The position numbers were made by a program, and so were the translations under genes. This document shows positions 52,565 through 61,415 of a DNA stretch of 64,000 bases, piece by piece. The DNA is taken from contig SHVK01000002.1 in NCBI GenBank assembly GCA_009694285.1, positions 1 to 64,000 of the forward strand, given 5' to 3'. Positions within the stretch are counted from its first letter, which is position 1. Every line of letters begins with the position of its first letter. The DNA is from Candidatus Nanopelagicaceae bacterium (GTDB taxonomy: Bacteria > Actinomycetota > Actinomycetes > Nanopelagicales > Nanopelagicaceae). Below the pieces are notes generated by a model, which ran no database searches, was not told the DNA's origin, and saw nothing but the letters and a program-made list of their open reading frames with translations.

Positions 52565-53457
52565 TGGCTTTTGCGCACGCTGGCACAGCAACAGCAAGTA
52601 AGCCTGGTCGCGCTGGAATGCGGATCCCGTACCTTTTATTGCTTCCTGGTTTGCTATGGCTGTTGCTGTTTTTTGTTTTACCATTGATAAATCTGGCTGA
52701 GACCTCCACCAAAACACCGATTGCCGGAGGTGAAACTGGCGCATATGAACAAACCTTTAGATTACAAAATTATGTAGATGCATTTTCAGAAAATAGTGCT
52801 CAATTTTCGCGCTCTTTTATTTACGCCCTTCTAGCCACGGTTTTAGCACTTGCTATCTCTTACCCCCTCGCTTACGCAATTGCATTCAAAAGCGGAAAGT
52901 ATAAAAACATTTTATTAGTTTTGGTTATTGCGCCATTTTTTACCTCTTTCCTACTCCGTACAATCGCGTGGAAGCAAATTCTTGGCGAAGAAGGTCCAGT
53001 TATTTCAATTTTACGAACTTTCCATTTGATAGGTGCTGACACTTCAATTACTGCGACCGCTCTTGCTGTTATCACTGGAATGACCTACAACTTTTTACCA
53101 TTTATGACTCTCCCGATATATGCAAGTTTGGAGCGAATTGATCCACGCTTAATGGAAGCTTCAGGGGATCTCTACGCAAATGGATTGACCACTTTTAGAA
53201 GAGTAACTTTTCCATTATCAATGCCTGGGGTAGTTGCTGGAACTTTGCTTACCTTTATCCCAGCAGCAGGTGATTATGTGAACGCGCAAATTCTTGGAAA
53301 TCCGACTACTAAAATGATCGGAAATGTCATTGATTCCCGATTCTTCCGAATAGTTGATTATCCAACAGCTGCCGCCCTCTCCTTCACTTTAATGGCAGCA
53401 ATTTTAATTTTAATTACTGTTTACATTCGTCGAGCCGGAACGGATGAACTGATATGA
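52564..53457 (+). CDS. potB: Polyamine ABC transporter permease, PotB-like
   Basis: Inner-membrane permease, 297 residues with about six membrane segments. The EAA loop that contacts the ATPase is seen around EASGDLYANGLTTFRRVTFP. N-terminal cytoplasmic tail is Ala/Gly-rich. Overlaps potA by one base and potC by four. Confidence 0.92.
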   Translation: MAFAHAGTATASKPGRAGMRIPYLLLLPGLLWLLLFFVLPLINLAETSTKTPIAGGETGAYEQTFRLQNYVDAFSENSAQFSRSFIYALLATVLALAISYPLAYAIAFKSGKYKNILLVLVIAPFFTSFLLRTIAWKQILGEEGPVISILRTFHLIGADTSITATALAVITGMTYNFLPFMTLPIYASLERIDPRLMEASGDLYANGLTTFRRVTFPLSMPGVVAGTLLTFIPAAGDYVNAQILGNPTTKMIGNVIDSRFFRIVDYPTAAALSFTLMAAILILITVYIRRAGTDELI

Positions 53458-54254
53458 CGCGCTGGTTATCTAAGAATTTGATCCGAATTTACGCAGCACT
53501 TGCATTTATTTATCTCTTTATCCCAGTCGCTTACACAATGGCATTTTCATTTAATGATTCCGGAAAACGAAATTTGATTTGGCAAGGATTTACTTTTAAA
53601 AATTGGTTAAATCCATGCGGCGCCCCTGAAGTTTGTACGGCTCTTGGAAATTCAATCAAGATTGGTTTCCTAGCGACTCTTTTTTCAACAATATTAGGAA
53701 CAATGATTGCATTTGCATTAGGGCGATACAGTTTCCGTGGTCGTAATACTACCAACTTGTTAATTTTCTTGCCGATGGCAACACCTGAAATTGTCCTTGG
53801 AGCATCATTACTCGCGATGTTTTTGAATCTAGGTATCAACCCAGGTTTTTGGACAACTGTTATTGCTCATGTGATGTTTTGTATCTCATTTGTGGTTGTT
53901 ACAGTGAAGGCCAGAATCGCCTCGCTAGATCCAAAGTTGGAAGAAGCCGCTCGAGATTTATATGCAACAGAGTGGCAAACTTTCCGTCGGGTAACTTTGC
54001 CTTTAGTGGCGCCAGGAATTGCCGCAGCAGCACTTCTTGCATTTTCATTATCTTTCGATGACTTCATCATTACTAATTTCAATTCAGGGACGGTCAACAC
54101 TTTCCCTAAATTTGTCTGGGTCTCATCCGCTCGCGGGGTCCCTGCTCAAGCCAACGTCATCGGCTCGGCAATGTTCTTGATCGCCCTCGCGATCGTAATT
54201 TCCGCTCAAATATATTCCAGTGCCAAAGCCCGCAGATTGCAGAAAAAGCACTAG
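53454..54254 (+). CDS. potC: Polyamine ABC transporter permease, PotC-like
   Basis: Second permease, 266 residues with about six membrane segments and an EAA loop EEAARDLYATEWQTFRRVTLP. Forms a heterodimer with the PotB-like subunit. Last gene of the importer operon; a structured, GC-rich interval follows before the second FAD oxidoreductase. Confidence 0.92.
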   Translation: MTRWLSKNLIRIYAALAFIYLFIPVAYTMAFSFNDSGKRNLIWQGFTFKNWLNPCGAPEVCTALGNSIKIGFLATLFSTILGTMIAFALGRYSFRGRNTTNLLIFLPMATPEIVLGASLLAMFLNLGINPGFWTTVIAHVMFCISFVVVTVKARIASLDPKLEEAARDLYATEWQTFRRVTLPLVAPGIAAAALLAFSLSFDDFIITNFNSGTVNTFPKFVWVSSARGVPAQANVIGSAMFLIALAIVISAQIYSSAKARRLQKKH

Positions 54255-54380
54255 ACTTCTGCTGTTCCACTACGAAAAGTTGGTCTCTTTGAGACCCGGT
54301 AGTGGGGTTGGACTCCGGAGGACCCGGGACAACCGAAATTGTTGGTTAAGGGGTGGCTCCGGTTACGGCCGGTTAGTGCG
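54255..54380 (+). promoter_or_regulatory. Structured GC-rich leader, possible cis-acting RNA
   Basis: Between potC and the next gene. A two-part hairpin: CCACTAC (54267-54273) pairs with GTAGTGG (54299-54305), enclosing GGTCTC-TTT-GAGACC (54282-54296). Next, GGTTG (54306-54310) can pair with CAACC (54330-54334), but AACC (54331-54334) can also pair with GGTT (54344-54347), two exclusive folds. A third element CCGG-TTACGG-CCGG is at 54359-54372. No T-run follows, so it is not an ordinary terminator, and the gene after it lacks a ribosome site. I do not recognise it as a known riboswitch class. Confidence 0.45.
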
Positions 54381-55793
54381 ATGTCTGACATCGACCCAAA
54401 GATTGTTCGCCATTTACGAGATGCACAACCTGATCTCTATTGGCTTGACTCAGATCCATTAGAACCACTGCCACATTCGGCATTGGTTGGAGAAGTGCAT
54501 GCTGATTTATTGATAGTTGGCGCCGGCTACACCGGATTGTGGGCTGCTATTCATGCCAAAGAACAAGATCCAAATCGCTCAGTTGTGATTGTTGAAATGC
54601 GTGAAACCGGTGCCGGTGCATCTGGCCGCAACGGTGGATTCTGCAACAGCTCACTAACTCATGGATATCAAAACGGTAAGAGAAGATTTCCAGATGAGAT
54701 GGAGACTATTGAAAGACTTGGTTGGGAAAATTTAGATGCAATTGAAGAAGCAATTAAGAAGTACAACATCGATTGCAGTTGGGAACGAACTGGTGAGTTG
54801 CGCGTTGCGATCGCCCCTTGGCAATTAGAAGGAATGCGCGAAGAAGCCGCTGAACGTAATGCACTTGGCGATGATGTGGAATTTTTAGACAAGGAAGCAA
54901 TTCAATCCCGAATCCACTCACCAATTTATGAGGGTGGCATCTTTGACCATGATGGAACCGCGCTAGTAGATCCAGCCCGACTTGTTTGGGGATTAGAGCG
55001 AGTTTGCCTCTCCTTGGGTGTGCAAATTTTTGAGAACTCACGTGTTGAAGAATTAATCGAAACTAAATCCGCAGTGATTGCTCATACCGCTTATGGAGAA
55101 GTGCATGCCCAAAAAGTTGCACTTGCTACAAATGTTTATCCAGCACTCATTAAGAAAACTCGCAAATATATTGTCCCCGTTTACGATTACCAAATAGTTA
55201 CCGAGCCGTTGACTCCAGCTCAATTAGAAAGCATTGGTTGGAAAGATCGTGAAGGAGTTTCAGATTCTGGTAATCAATTTCATTATTATCGCTTAACTGA
55301 TGATAATTGCATCGTTTGGGGTGGATGGGATGCCATCTACAACTTCCGCGGAAAAGTTCGGCAAGAGTATGAAGCCCGGCCGGAAACTTATGCAAAATTA
55401 GCATCGCATTTTCTACGTACTTTCCCACAACTTGAAGGAATTAAATTCACGCATGTTTGGGGTGGAGCAATTGACACCTGCACCCGCTTCTCGCCATTTT
55501 GGACGGTAAGTAAAGATAAGCGAATAGCAACAGTTCTGGGATATACCGGTTTAGGAGTTGCGGCAACAAGGTTTGGCGCGCAAGTAATGTTGGATTTGCT
55601 TGATGGTTTAGATAATGAACGGACTAGGTTAGAGATGGTCCGCAAAAAACCATTGGCATTCCCACCTGAACCCTTCCGCTATTTGATTATTCAAATTACC
55701 CGTTGGTCAATAAATAGAGCGGATGAGCACAGCGGTAAACGTAATTTATGGTTACGTTTCTTAGATCGACTCGGATTAGGTTTCGATTCCTAA
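54381..55793 (+). CDS. FAD-dependent amine oxidoreductase (DAO family), second copy
   Basis: 470 residues from ATG 54381 (in-frame TTG codons at 54339 and 54342 would add a Trp/Arg-rich tail read from the structured leader and are doubtful). FAD motif IVGAGYTGLWAA and GASGRNGGF are as in the first copy at 46635, but the C-terminal half differs and is longer. PuuB-like oxidase or dehydrogenase acting on polyamines or their glutamyl derivatives is the best guess. No puuA-type ligase was seen in the window, so direct amine oxidation may be more likely. Confidence 0.83.
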   Translation: MSDIDPKIVRHLRDAQPDLYWLDSDPLEPLPHSALVGEVHADLLIVGAGYTGLWAAIHAKEQDPNRSVVIVEMRETGAGASGRNGGFCNSSLTHGYQNGKRRFPDEMETIERLGWENLDAIEEAIKKYNIDCSWERTGELRVAIAPWQLEGMREEAAERNALGDDVEFLDKEAIQSRIHSPIYEGGIFDHDGTALVDPARLVWGLERVCLSLGVQIFENSRVEELIETKSAVIAHTAYGEVHAQKVALATNVYPALIKKTRKYIVPVYDYQIVTEPLTPAQLESIGWKDREGVSDSGNQFHYYRLTDDNCIVWGGWDAIYNFRGKVRQEYEARPETYAKLASHFLRTFPQLEGIKFTHVWGGAIDTCTRFSPFWTVSKDKRIATVLGYTGLGVAATRFGAQVMLDLLDGLDNERTRLEMVRKKPLAFPPEPFRYLIIQITRWSINRADEHSGKRNLWLRFLDRLGLGFDS

Positions 55794-55803
55794 GGCCGAG
55801 GGA

Positions 55804-55815
55804 TAGGCTTAACTC
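55804..55815 (+). promoter_or_regulatory. -10 element placed for leaderless ureohydrolase mRNA
   Basis: TAGGCT (55804-55809) ends six bases before the ATG at 55816, with no ribosome site between. Same hexamer and spacing as before proA and proS. Confidence 0.5.
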
Positions 55816-56823
55816 ATGGCAAACCATGGAAACCTTTATGGACCAAGTTTTACCTTTTTAGGAATTCCAGCTTGTGATTTGGAACAAGAAAAAAGTTATG
55901 CCGATGCCGATGTAGTAATTGTTGGCGCTCCGGTCGATGGCGGCACCTCACATCGCTCCGGAACTAAATTTGGACCAATGGCGATTCGCGCCGGAGATTA
56001 TTTACCTCATGATGGTTCCCGCCCGCACTTAGCGTTACGGGTAGATGCACTTCAACAATTAAAAGTAGTAGATGCTGGCGATTTAGCCATGCCTTCAAGT
56101 CACTTAGAAGAATCTTTAAATCTGCTTGAGTCTGAGAGTGAAAAAATAGCGAAGGCAGGCGCAATTCCACTGGTGCTTGGTGGAGATCATTCAATCGCAT
56201 CCGCCGATATTGCTGGCGTTGCCAAAGCTCTTGGTTGGGGCAAAATCGGAGTGATCCATTTTGATGCTCATGCAGATACTGGTGACAATCAGATGGGGCA
56301 ACTTTATGGACATGGAACACCGATGCGCCGGTTAATTGAGCGAGGCGCCGTTCGGGGCGATCGTTTTTTGCAAATCGGTTTACGAGGATATTGGCCAGAC
56401 GATGAAACATTAAAGTGGATGGCCGAACAAGAAATGCGTTCCTATGAGATGACTGAAATTAACGCTCGCGGATTGAATTCAATTCTTGATGAAGCGCTCA
56501 AAACTGTAATGCAAGATTGTGTTGGGGTTTTTCTCTCTGTAGATATAGATGTTGTTGATCCGGGAATGGCACCAGGAACTGGCACTCCTGAGCCAGGCGG
56601 ATTAACTAGTCGCGAATTACTTGAGGCAGTGCGTCGTATTGCACTTGAAGTTCCAGTTGTTGGAATGGATATTGTTGAAGTTTCTCCTCCATATGATTGC
56701 GCTGACATAACAGCAATCTTGGCAAATCGAGTAGCGCTTGAAGCTTTAAGCGCTCTTGCTCATAAGAAAAATAACAAAAATGGCGCTGCTTATAATTCAA
56801 AGCGCAACTTGTTAGACCGCTAA
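55816..56823 (+). CDS. Ureohydrolase, agmatinase-like
   Basis: Manganese (or nickel) ureohydrolase of 335 residues. Metal ligands: H125 in GGDHS, D150/H152/D154 in FDAHADTG, and D243/D245 in SVDIDVVDP. Members include agmatinase (SpeB), guanidinobutyrase, formimidoylglutamase and nickel guanidine hydrolases; sequence reading alone cannot separate them. Beside a polyamine importer and GABA-pathway genes, agmatine to putrescine plus urea, or guanidinobutyrate to GABA plus urea, both make sense. The C-terminal tail is Lys/Asn-rich. Confidence 0.85.
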   Translation: MANHGNLYGPSFTFLGIPACDLEQEKSYADADVVIVGAPVDGGTSHRSGTKFGPMAIRAGDYLPHDGSRPHLALRVDALQQLKVVDAGDLAMPSSHLEESLNLLESESEKIAKAGAIPLVLGGDHSIASADIAGVAKALGWGKIGVIHFDAHADTGDNQMGQLYGHGTPMRRLIERGAVRGDRFLQIGLRGYWPDDETLKWMAEQEMRSYEMTEINARGLNSILDEALKTVMQDCVGVFLSVDIDVVDPGMAPGTGTPEPGGLTSRELLEAVRRIALEVPVVGMDIVEVSPPYDCADITAILANRVALEALSALAHKKNNKNGAAYNSKRNLLDR

Positions 56824-56859
56824 TTTTTAAAGCCAAAGTTTTGTTCACCTAAAGTTTCC

Positions 56860-56865
56860 TAAAAT
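56860..56865 (+). promoter_or_regulatory. Possible -10 for the methyltransferase gene
   Basis: TAAAAT in the 98-base gap between the ureohydrolase and methyltransferase genes. No -35 at proper distance. The GGAGG at 56912-56916, five bases before ATG 56922, fixes the start of the next gene. Confidence 0.3.
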
Positions 56866-56921
56866 TGGGTTTTTAGCAATCTGACATAGAGATGATTTCC
56901 GCTTACCACCCGGAGGATTTC

Positions 56922-57578
56922 ATGGCTGCAGTAAAAAACACATTTGAGATTGCTGATATTACACGTGAATTTGGTTCAGTTAAATACATGAAAGAGGCAC
57001 AAGCTCTTATCATTCGCGATCTAGTAAAAGAGTACGATCTCTCCAACTTTCTAGAAATCGGATTTTTTCACGGTAAGTCTTCAATTTACATGGGTGCAAT
57101 CCTGCGCGAAATTGGCAAAGGACATTTATCAACAATCGATCTAGAAGGTGCGCGCAAGAAATCACCAAACATAATTGATCTCATTGACGCCACTGGATTC
57201 GCAGATTTGATCACTCCAGTCTTTGCGCATAGGTCCTACACATGGGAACTTGCAAAATTAATTCGTGATGGGAAGAGAGAGTTATTTGATTTTTGTTATT
57301 TAGATGGAGGACACACCTTTGATGTAACCGCTCTTGGAGTCATGTTGGTGAGTGCTTTGATGAAGCCTGGCGGAATTTTAGTTATTGATGATTTGGATTG
57401 GTCAATGGCAAATTCGAAGCATTACCAAGAACACCCTGAGCAGGCTGATAAATACTCAGTAGCTGAGCAAAATTCTCAAGGAATTAGAATCGTTTGGAAC
57501 AAATTACTTCCTGAAGTTGGATTTAAGAAGATCAGAGAAGTTCCAGAACATTCTTGGGGTATTGCTCAATATATGTAA
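56922..57578 (+). CDS. Class I SAM-dependent methyltransferase, unknown substrate
   Basis: 218 residues of the Methyltransf_24 type. The SAM-binding region is LEIGFFHGKSSIYMG (motif I), followed by TIDLEG and the acidic YLDGGHTFD and LVIDDLDW strands. The start at 56922 is set by GGAGG; an upstream ATG at 56892 is in frame but lacks a ribosome site. Family members methylate sugars, antibiotics or small metabolites. Its place inside the polyamine island between the ureohydrolase and aminotransferase may be meaningful, but no substrate can be named. Confidence 0.75.
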   Translation: MAAVKNTFEIADITREFGSVKYMKEAQALIIRDLVKEYDLSNFLEIGFFHGKSSIYMGAILREIGKGHLSTIDLEGARKKSPNIIDLIDATGFADLITPVFAHRSYTWELAKLIRDGKRELFDFCYLDGGHTFDVTALGVMLVSALMKPGGILVIDDLDWSMANSKHYQEHPEQADKYSVAEQNSQGIRIVWNKLLPEVGFKKIREVPEHSWGIAQYM

Positions 57579-57581
57579 TCT

Positions 57582-58946
57582 TTAAAGAGCTGCAAAAGCC
57601 TGATCGATAACATCGAGCGCTTCATTTAGTAAATGGGCAGGCATGACAAGTGGTGGAAGAAAACGTAATACGTTGCTATAAGTTCCAGCAGTTAATACTA
57701 AAACTCCATTTGCTTGGCAGAATTTAACAACTGCCGAAGTTGCACTTGAGTTTGGTTCGGCGCTCCCTGGGATTACCAGCTCAACTGCTTGCATCGCGCC
57801 ACGTCCACGCACTTCACCAATCACTGGATATTTTTTCTGCATTTCTAGAAGCCGGGCGCTCATGATTTTCCCGATTTCACTTGCGCGCTTAATTAGATCT
57901 AGATCTGCAATGGTTTGAATTGCACCAAGTGCTGCAGCACAAGCAACTGGTGAGCCACCAAATGTTCCGCCTAGACCGCTAGCGTGGACACTGTCCATTA
58001 CTTCAGCTCGACCGGTAAGCCCCGAAAGTGGAAGTCCACCGGCAATACCTTTTGCGGTCGTGATTAAATCGGGTACCACATTCTCATCTTCACATGCAAA
58101 CATCTGGCCGGTTCGAGCAAATCCGGTTTGCACTTCATCAGCAACAAAGAGAATTCCGTTGCTCTTAGCAAAGTTTGCCAAACCTGGAAGGAAGCCACGT
58201 GGCGGAACAATAAATCCACCTTCACCTTGGATAGGTTCAATCACAATGGCGGCAATATTTTGTAACCCGATCTCTTTCTCCATTTTATGAGTGATCAGAT
58301 CTAAAGTTTCTTCAGCACATCTTTGTGGATCGACGTGCGAACGGAATGGGTAAGCCATTGGCATTCGATAAATCTCTGGAGCAAATGGACCGAAGCCATC
58401 TTTATATGGCATATTTTTAGCGGTCATTCCCATAGTTAAATTTGTACGACCGTGATAACCATGTTCAAAAACAACGACAGCTGGACGCTTTGTATAAGCA
58501 CGCGCAACTTTTACTGCATTTTCAACCGCTTCAGCACCAGAATTAAATAGTGCAGATTTCTTTGGATGATCTCCGGGGGTTAGATGGTTTAGCGCTTCGC
58601 AAACTTCGACATAACCTTCATAGGGAACAACCATGAAGCAGGTGTGTGTAAATGCTTTAACTTGGTCAATAACTTTTTCAATTACTAAATCTGCCGAGTT
58701 TCCAACATTAACAACTGCGATTCCCGCACCCATGTCAATAATGGAGTTTCCATCTACATCGATAATGACTCCACCACCGGCACGTTCAACAAAAACTGGC
58801 ATTGCCATTCCGAGTGAGGCTGAGACCGCATTGGCACGTCTTGCAATTAACTCTCTAGATTTTGGCCCCGGAATCTCAGTTTGCAAATGGCGCACCTGCG
58901 GCAGGTTGCTGCCAGTTAGCCGGGTACCTTCATCTAGCGCGCTCAT
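57582..58946 (-). CDS. gabT: 4-aminobutyrate aminotransferase
   Basis: Class III PLP aminotransferase of 454 residues. PLP lysine K289 (TTAKGIAGG), D260 in ADEVQTGFARTG, and the SGAEAVENAVKVARA helix. Pattern fits GabT (GABA or 5-aminovalerate to semialdehyde), completing the putrescine to GABA to succinate semialdehyde line; ornithine-type aminotransferases are the alternative. No gabD lies in the window. It converges on the methyltransferase gene with a 3-base gap. Confidence 0.87.
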   Translation of the reverse strand: MSALDEGTRLTGSNLPQVRHLQTEIPGPKSRELIARRANAVSASLGMAMPVFVERAGGGVIIDVDGNSIIDMGAGIAVVNVGNSADLVIEKVIDQVKAFTHTCFMVVPYEGYVEVCEALNHLTPGDHPKKSALFNSGAEAVENAVKVARAYTKRPAVVVFEHGYHGRTNLTMGMTAKNMPYKDGFGPFAPEIYRMPMAYPFRSHVDPQRCAEETLDLITHKMEKEIGLQNIAAIVIEPIQGEGGFIVPPRGFLPGLANFAKSNGILFVADEVQTGFARTGQMFACEDENVVPDLITTAKGIAGGLPLSGLTGRAEVMDSVHASGLGGTFGGSPVACAAALGAIQTIADLDLIKRASEIGKIMSARLLEMQKKYPVIGEVRGRGAMQAVELVIPGSAEPNSSATSAVVKFCQANGVLVLTAGTYSNVLRFLPPLVMPAHLLNEALDVIDQAFAAL

Positions 58947-58959
58947 GAGAGTAAGAATA
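58947..58959 (-). promoter_or_regulatory. -10 element placed for leaderless gabT mRNA
   Basis: On the minus strand TATTCT (plus-strand 58954-58959) precedes the gabT ATG by seven bases, without a ribosome site. Confidence 0.45.
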
Positions 58960-59012
58960 GAACAAGTATCTATATGAATGAACTATCTGGCCCAACCTGA
59001 GAGGATTAGCCC

Positions 59013-60158
59013 ATGCGCGACATCTCGATATTGGGTTCAACAGGCTCAATTGGCGTACAGGCACTTGAGGTTATCGCCGCAAATCCAAATCAATTTCGGG
59101 TGGTCGCGCTGGCGGCAGGCGGGTCAAATATTCCACGATTAGTCGAACAGGTACGTGCTTTTGGAGTCAAAGTTGTAGGGGTTGAAGGAAATGGCGCACT
59201 GCTTCGCGAAGCGTTACCAGGTGTAAATGTTATTGATGGAAAAGGCGCCGCTGCACAAGTCGCAGCAATTCCGGTAGACGTGATGTTAAATGCGATAACT
59301 GGTTCACTTGGACTTGGTCCAACACTTAATGCCTTAGGCGTTGGAAATAAAGTTGCACTTGCAAATAAGGAATCACTAGTCGCCGGTGGAGATTTAGTTT
59401 TACGTGCTGCAAAACCAGGACAGTTGATCCCGGTTGATTCAGAGCATTCAGCCTTAGCGCAAGCGCTTCGAGCAGGAACAAAAAATGAAGTTTCTAAATT
59501 AATTCTTACTGCAAGCGGTGGTCCATTTAGAAATAGAAATGATTTGAGTGATGTCACAATAGAAGAAGCGTTAGCGCACCCAACTTGGAACATGGGGCCT
59601 GTAGTAACTATCAATTCAGCGACTTTGGTAAATAAAGGGTTAGAAATTATCGAGGCACATTACTTATTTGATATTCCTTACTCGAAGATTGATGCGGTGA
59701 TTCATCCACAATCAATTATTCATTCAATGGTGGAATTCCACGATGGATCAGTAATTGCACAAGCCAGTCCACCATCTATGAAGTTGCCAATTGCTTTGGC
59801 ACTTAGTTGGCCAGATAGAACCGTTGGCGCAATTCCACCGATCGATTGGAGCACCGCGCACACATGGGGTTTTGCGCCAATTGATAATGCAAAATTCCCA
59901 GCAATTGATTTAGCCAGACGGTGCGGTGAGATTGGTGGCGCTATGCCAGCGATCTTTAACGCAGCTAATGAGGAAGCGGTCGCTGCATTTTTGAAAGGTC
60001 AAATTAAATTCACTGAGATTATTGAGATTGTGGATGCAGTATTGCAACACTTGGCTGCGGAGGCTCCCGCTACGCTTAGTGATATCGCCGATGTCAGTGC
60101 CATCGAAGAGGATGCACGTGCAAGTGCAAATCAAAATATTAAGATGAGGGGCAATTAA
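59013..60158 (+). CDS. dxr: 1-deoxy-D-xylulose 5-phosphate reductoisomerase
   Basis: Second step of the MEP isoprenoid pathway, NADPH dependent. 381 residues: GSTGSIG at 8-14, the PVDSEHSA metal-site segment and ASGGPFR; C-terminal helical domain follows. GAGAGGA lies seven to eight bases before the ATG (GAGGAT there could also be a weak -10). With ispG downstream, two MEP genes bracket the site-2 protease, as in many Actinobacteria. Confidence 0.96.
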   Translation: MRDISILGSTGSIGVQALEVIAANPNQFRVVALAAGGSNIPRLVEQVRAFGVKVVGVEGNGALLREALPGVNVIDGKGAAAQVAAIPVDVMLNAITGSLGLGPTLNALGVGNKVALANKESLVAGGDLVLRAAKPGQLIPVDSEHSALAQALRAGTKNEVSKLILTASGGPFRNRNDLSDVTIEEALAHPTWNMGPVVTINSATLVNKGLEIIEAHYLFDIPYSKIDAVIHPQSIIHSMVEFHDGSVIAQASPPSMKLPIALALSWPDRTVGAIPPIDWSTAHTWGFAPIDNAKFPAIDLARRCGEIGGAMPAIFNAANEEAVAAFLKGQIKFTEIIEIVDAVLQHLAAEAPATLSDIADVSAIEEDARASANQNIKMRGN

Positions 60159-60162
60159 CTTT

Positions 60163-61380
60163 ATGTCGCTGCTAAATTTGATCGGGATCTTGGCATTTGT
60201 GGTGGCGTTACTAATTTCAGTTATGTTGCATGAGTTGGGCCACTTTCTAACTGCGCGTAAATTTGGCATGAAAGTTACTGAATTTTTCTTAGGGTTTGGG
60301 CCAAAAATCTGGTCCACTCAAAGAGGAGAGACGGAGTTTGGAGTCAAATCAATTCCAGCCGGTGGTTACTGCCGAATTGTTGGAATGTCGCCAAGTGAGC
60401 CTGTTGATCTGATTGATCAACCGCGATCTTTTTACAAAGCCAGTATTTTGCGCAGATTAATTGTTTTGGGTGCAGGATCAACCACCCATTTTGTACTTGG
60501 ATTTTTACTACTATTTACTTTTTTTGCTGCGATTGGAACTCCATTACAATCTCAAGTGCTTGATCAAATATTAAAATGCATTCCAGCAGATAGAACCCAA
60601 AGTACCTGCTTGCCCTCAGATCCAAAAACTCCAGCAATCTTAGCCGGGTTGAAACAAGGAGATAAGATTGTTTCAATTAATGGAGTTAAATTAAATTCAT
60701 GGGAAGAAGTTTCAAAAATTATCCGTAACTCTCCAAATAAAAAAATAGCACTAGGAATTTTGCGAGCTGAAACTTTGCTGGATGTAGAACTTACTCCTGT
60801 AGCACGTGCCCCAATTTCAGAATTAGGTGAAAGTGTGCCAGTTGGAGTTATTGGCGTTTTAAGTAAATCGGAATTACTCAGATCTAAACCATTAGCTGCA
60901 GTGAAAAATTCCTTTAAGGAGGGAAAAAATATTTTTACTGGATCTTTTAAAGCACTATTTGCGCTACCAGCAAAAATTCCAGCTCTAGTGCAAGCAACAT
61001 TTGGTGGGGGAGAGCGAGATCCAGAAGGATTGGTTGGTGTAGTAGGTGTAGCTCGAGTCTCTGGTGATGCGGCCGCATCTGAAAATGCTGGATGGGCTGC
61101 CAAAATTGGTTTCTTTTTATTAATTATTGCCAGTTTAAATATTTTTATCGGCATATTTAATCTACTGCCTCTTTTACCTCTTGATGGCGGTCATATGGCA
61201 GTTGCAATAATTGATGGGATCCGCCTGCAAATCGCACGCCGTCGCGGCAAGCCACTCCCCGAGCCGTACGATGTGGTCAAATTGGTGCCCTTAACCCTTG
61301 CGGTGATTGTTGTCATGGCCACCCTCTCATTGCTTTTGTTAGCAGCTGACATCATTAACCCGCTCAGAATTAATTTCTGA
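60163..61380 (+). CDS. rseP: M50 site-2 protease (RseP/Rip family)
   Basis: Intramembrane zinc metalloprotease that cleaves anti-sigma factors and other membrane proteins. 405 residues: HELGH (H23, E24, H27) in the first membrane helix, a PDZ domain with GLKQGDKIVSINGVKLNSW, and the second metal motif in LLPLLPLDGGHM near the end. Starts four bases after dxr. Position between dxr and ispG matches Rip1 of mycobacteria. Confidence 0.93.
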   Translation: MSLLNLIGILAFVVALLISVMLHELGHFLTARKFGMKVTEFFLGFGPKIWSTQRGETEFGVKSIPAGGYCRIVGMSPSEPVDLIDQPRSFYKASILRRLIVLGAGSTTHFVLGFLLLFTFFAAIGTPLQSQVLDQILKCIPADRTQSTCLPSDPKTPAILAGLKQGDKIVSINGVKLNSWEEVSKIIRNSPNKKIALGILRAETLLDVELTPVARAPISELGESVPVGVIGVLSKSELLRSKPLAAVKNSFKEGKNIFTGSFKALFALPAKIPALVQATFGGGERDPEGLVGVVGVARVSGDAAASENAGWAAKIGFFLLIIASLNIFIGIFNLLPLLPLDGGHMAVAIIDGIRLQIARRRGKPLPEPYDVVKLVPLTLAVIVVMATLSLLLLAADIINPLRINF

Positions 61381-61403
61381 GCGCTAACCGTCTCTATATA
61401 GGG

Positions 61404-61409
61404 CAAGAT
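61404..61409 (+). promoter_or_regulatory. Possible -10 for a leaderless ORF ahead of ispG
   Basis: CAAGAT followed by six bases and the ATG at 61416, the spacing seen at other leaderless candidates in the window. TATATA at 61395-61400 is an alternative -10. Confidence 0.35.
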
Positions 61410-61415
61410 AACACC

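Noticed and set aside
54267-54380. Known guanidine riboswitch (ykkC classes)
   Set aside because: Context is tempting, but none of the conserved loop motifs I can recall (such as ACGAGG or paired ACGR loops) is present; kept only as an unclassified structured leader.
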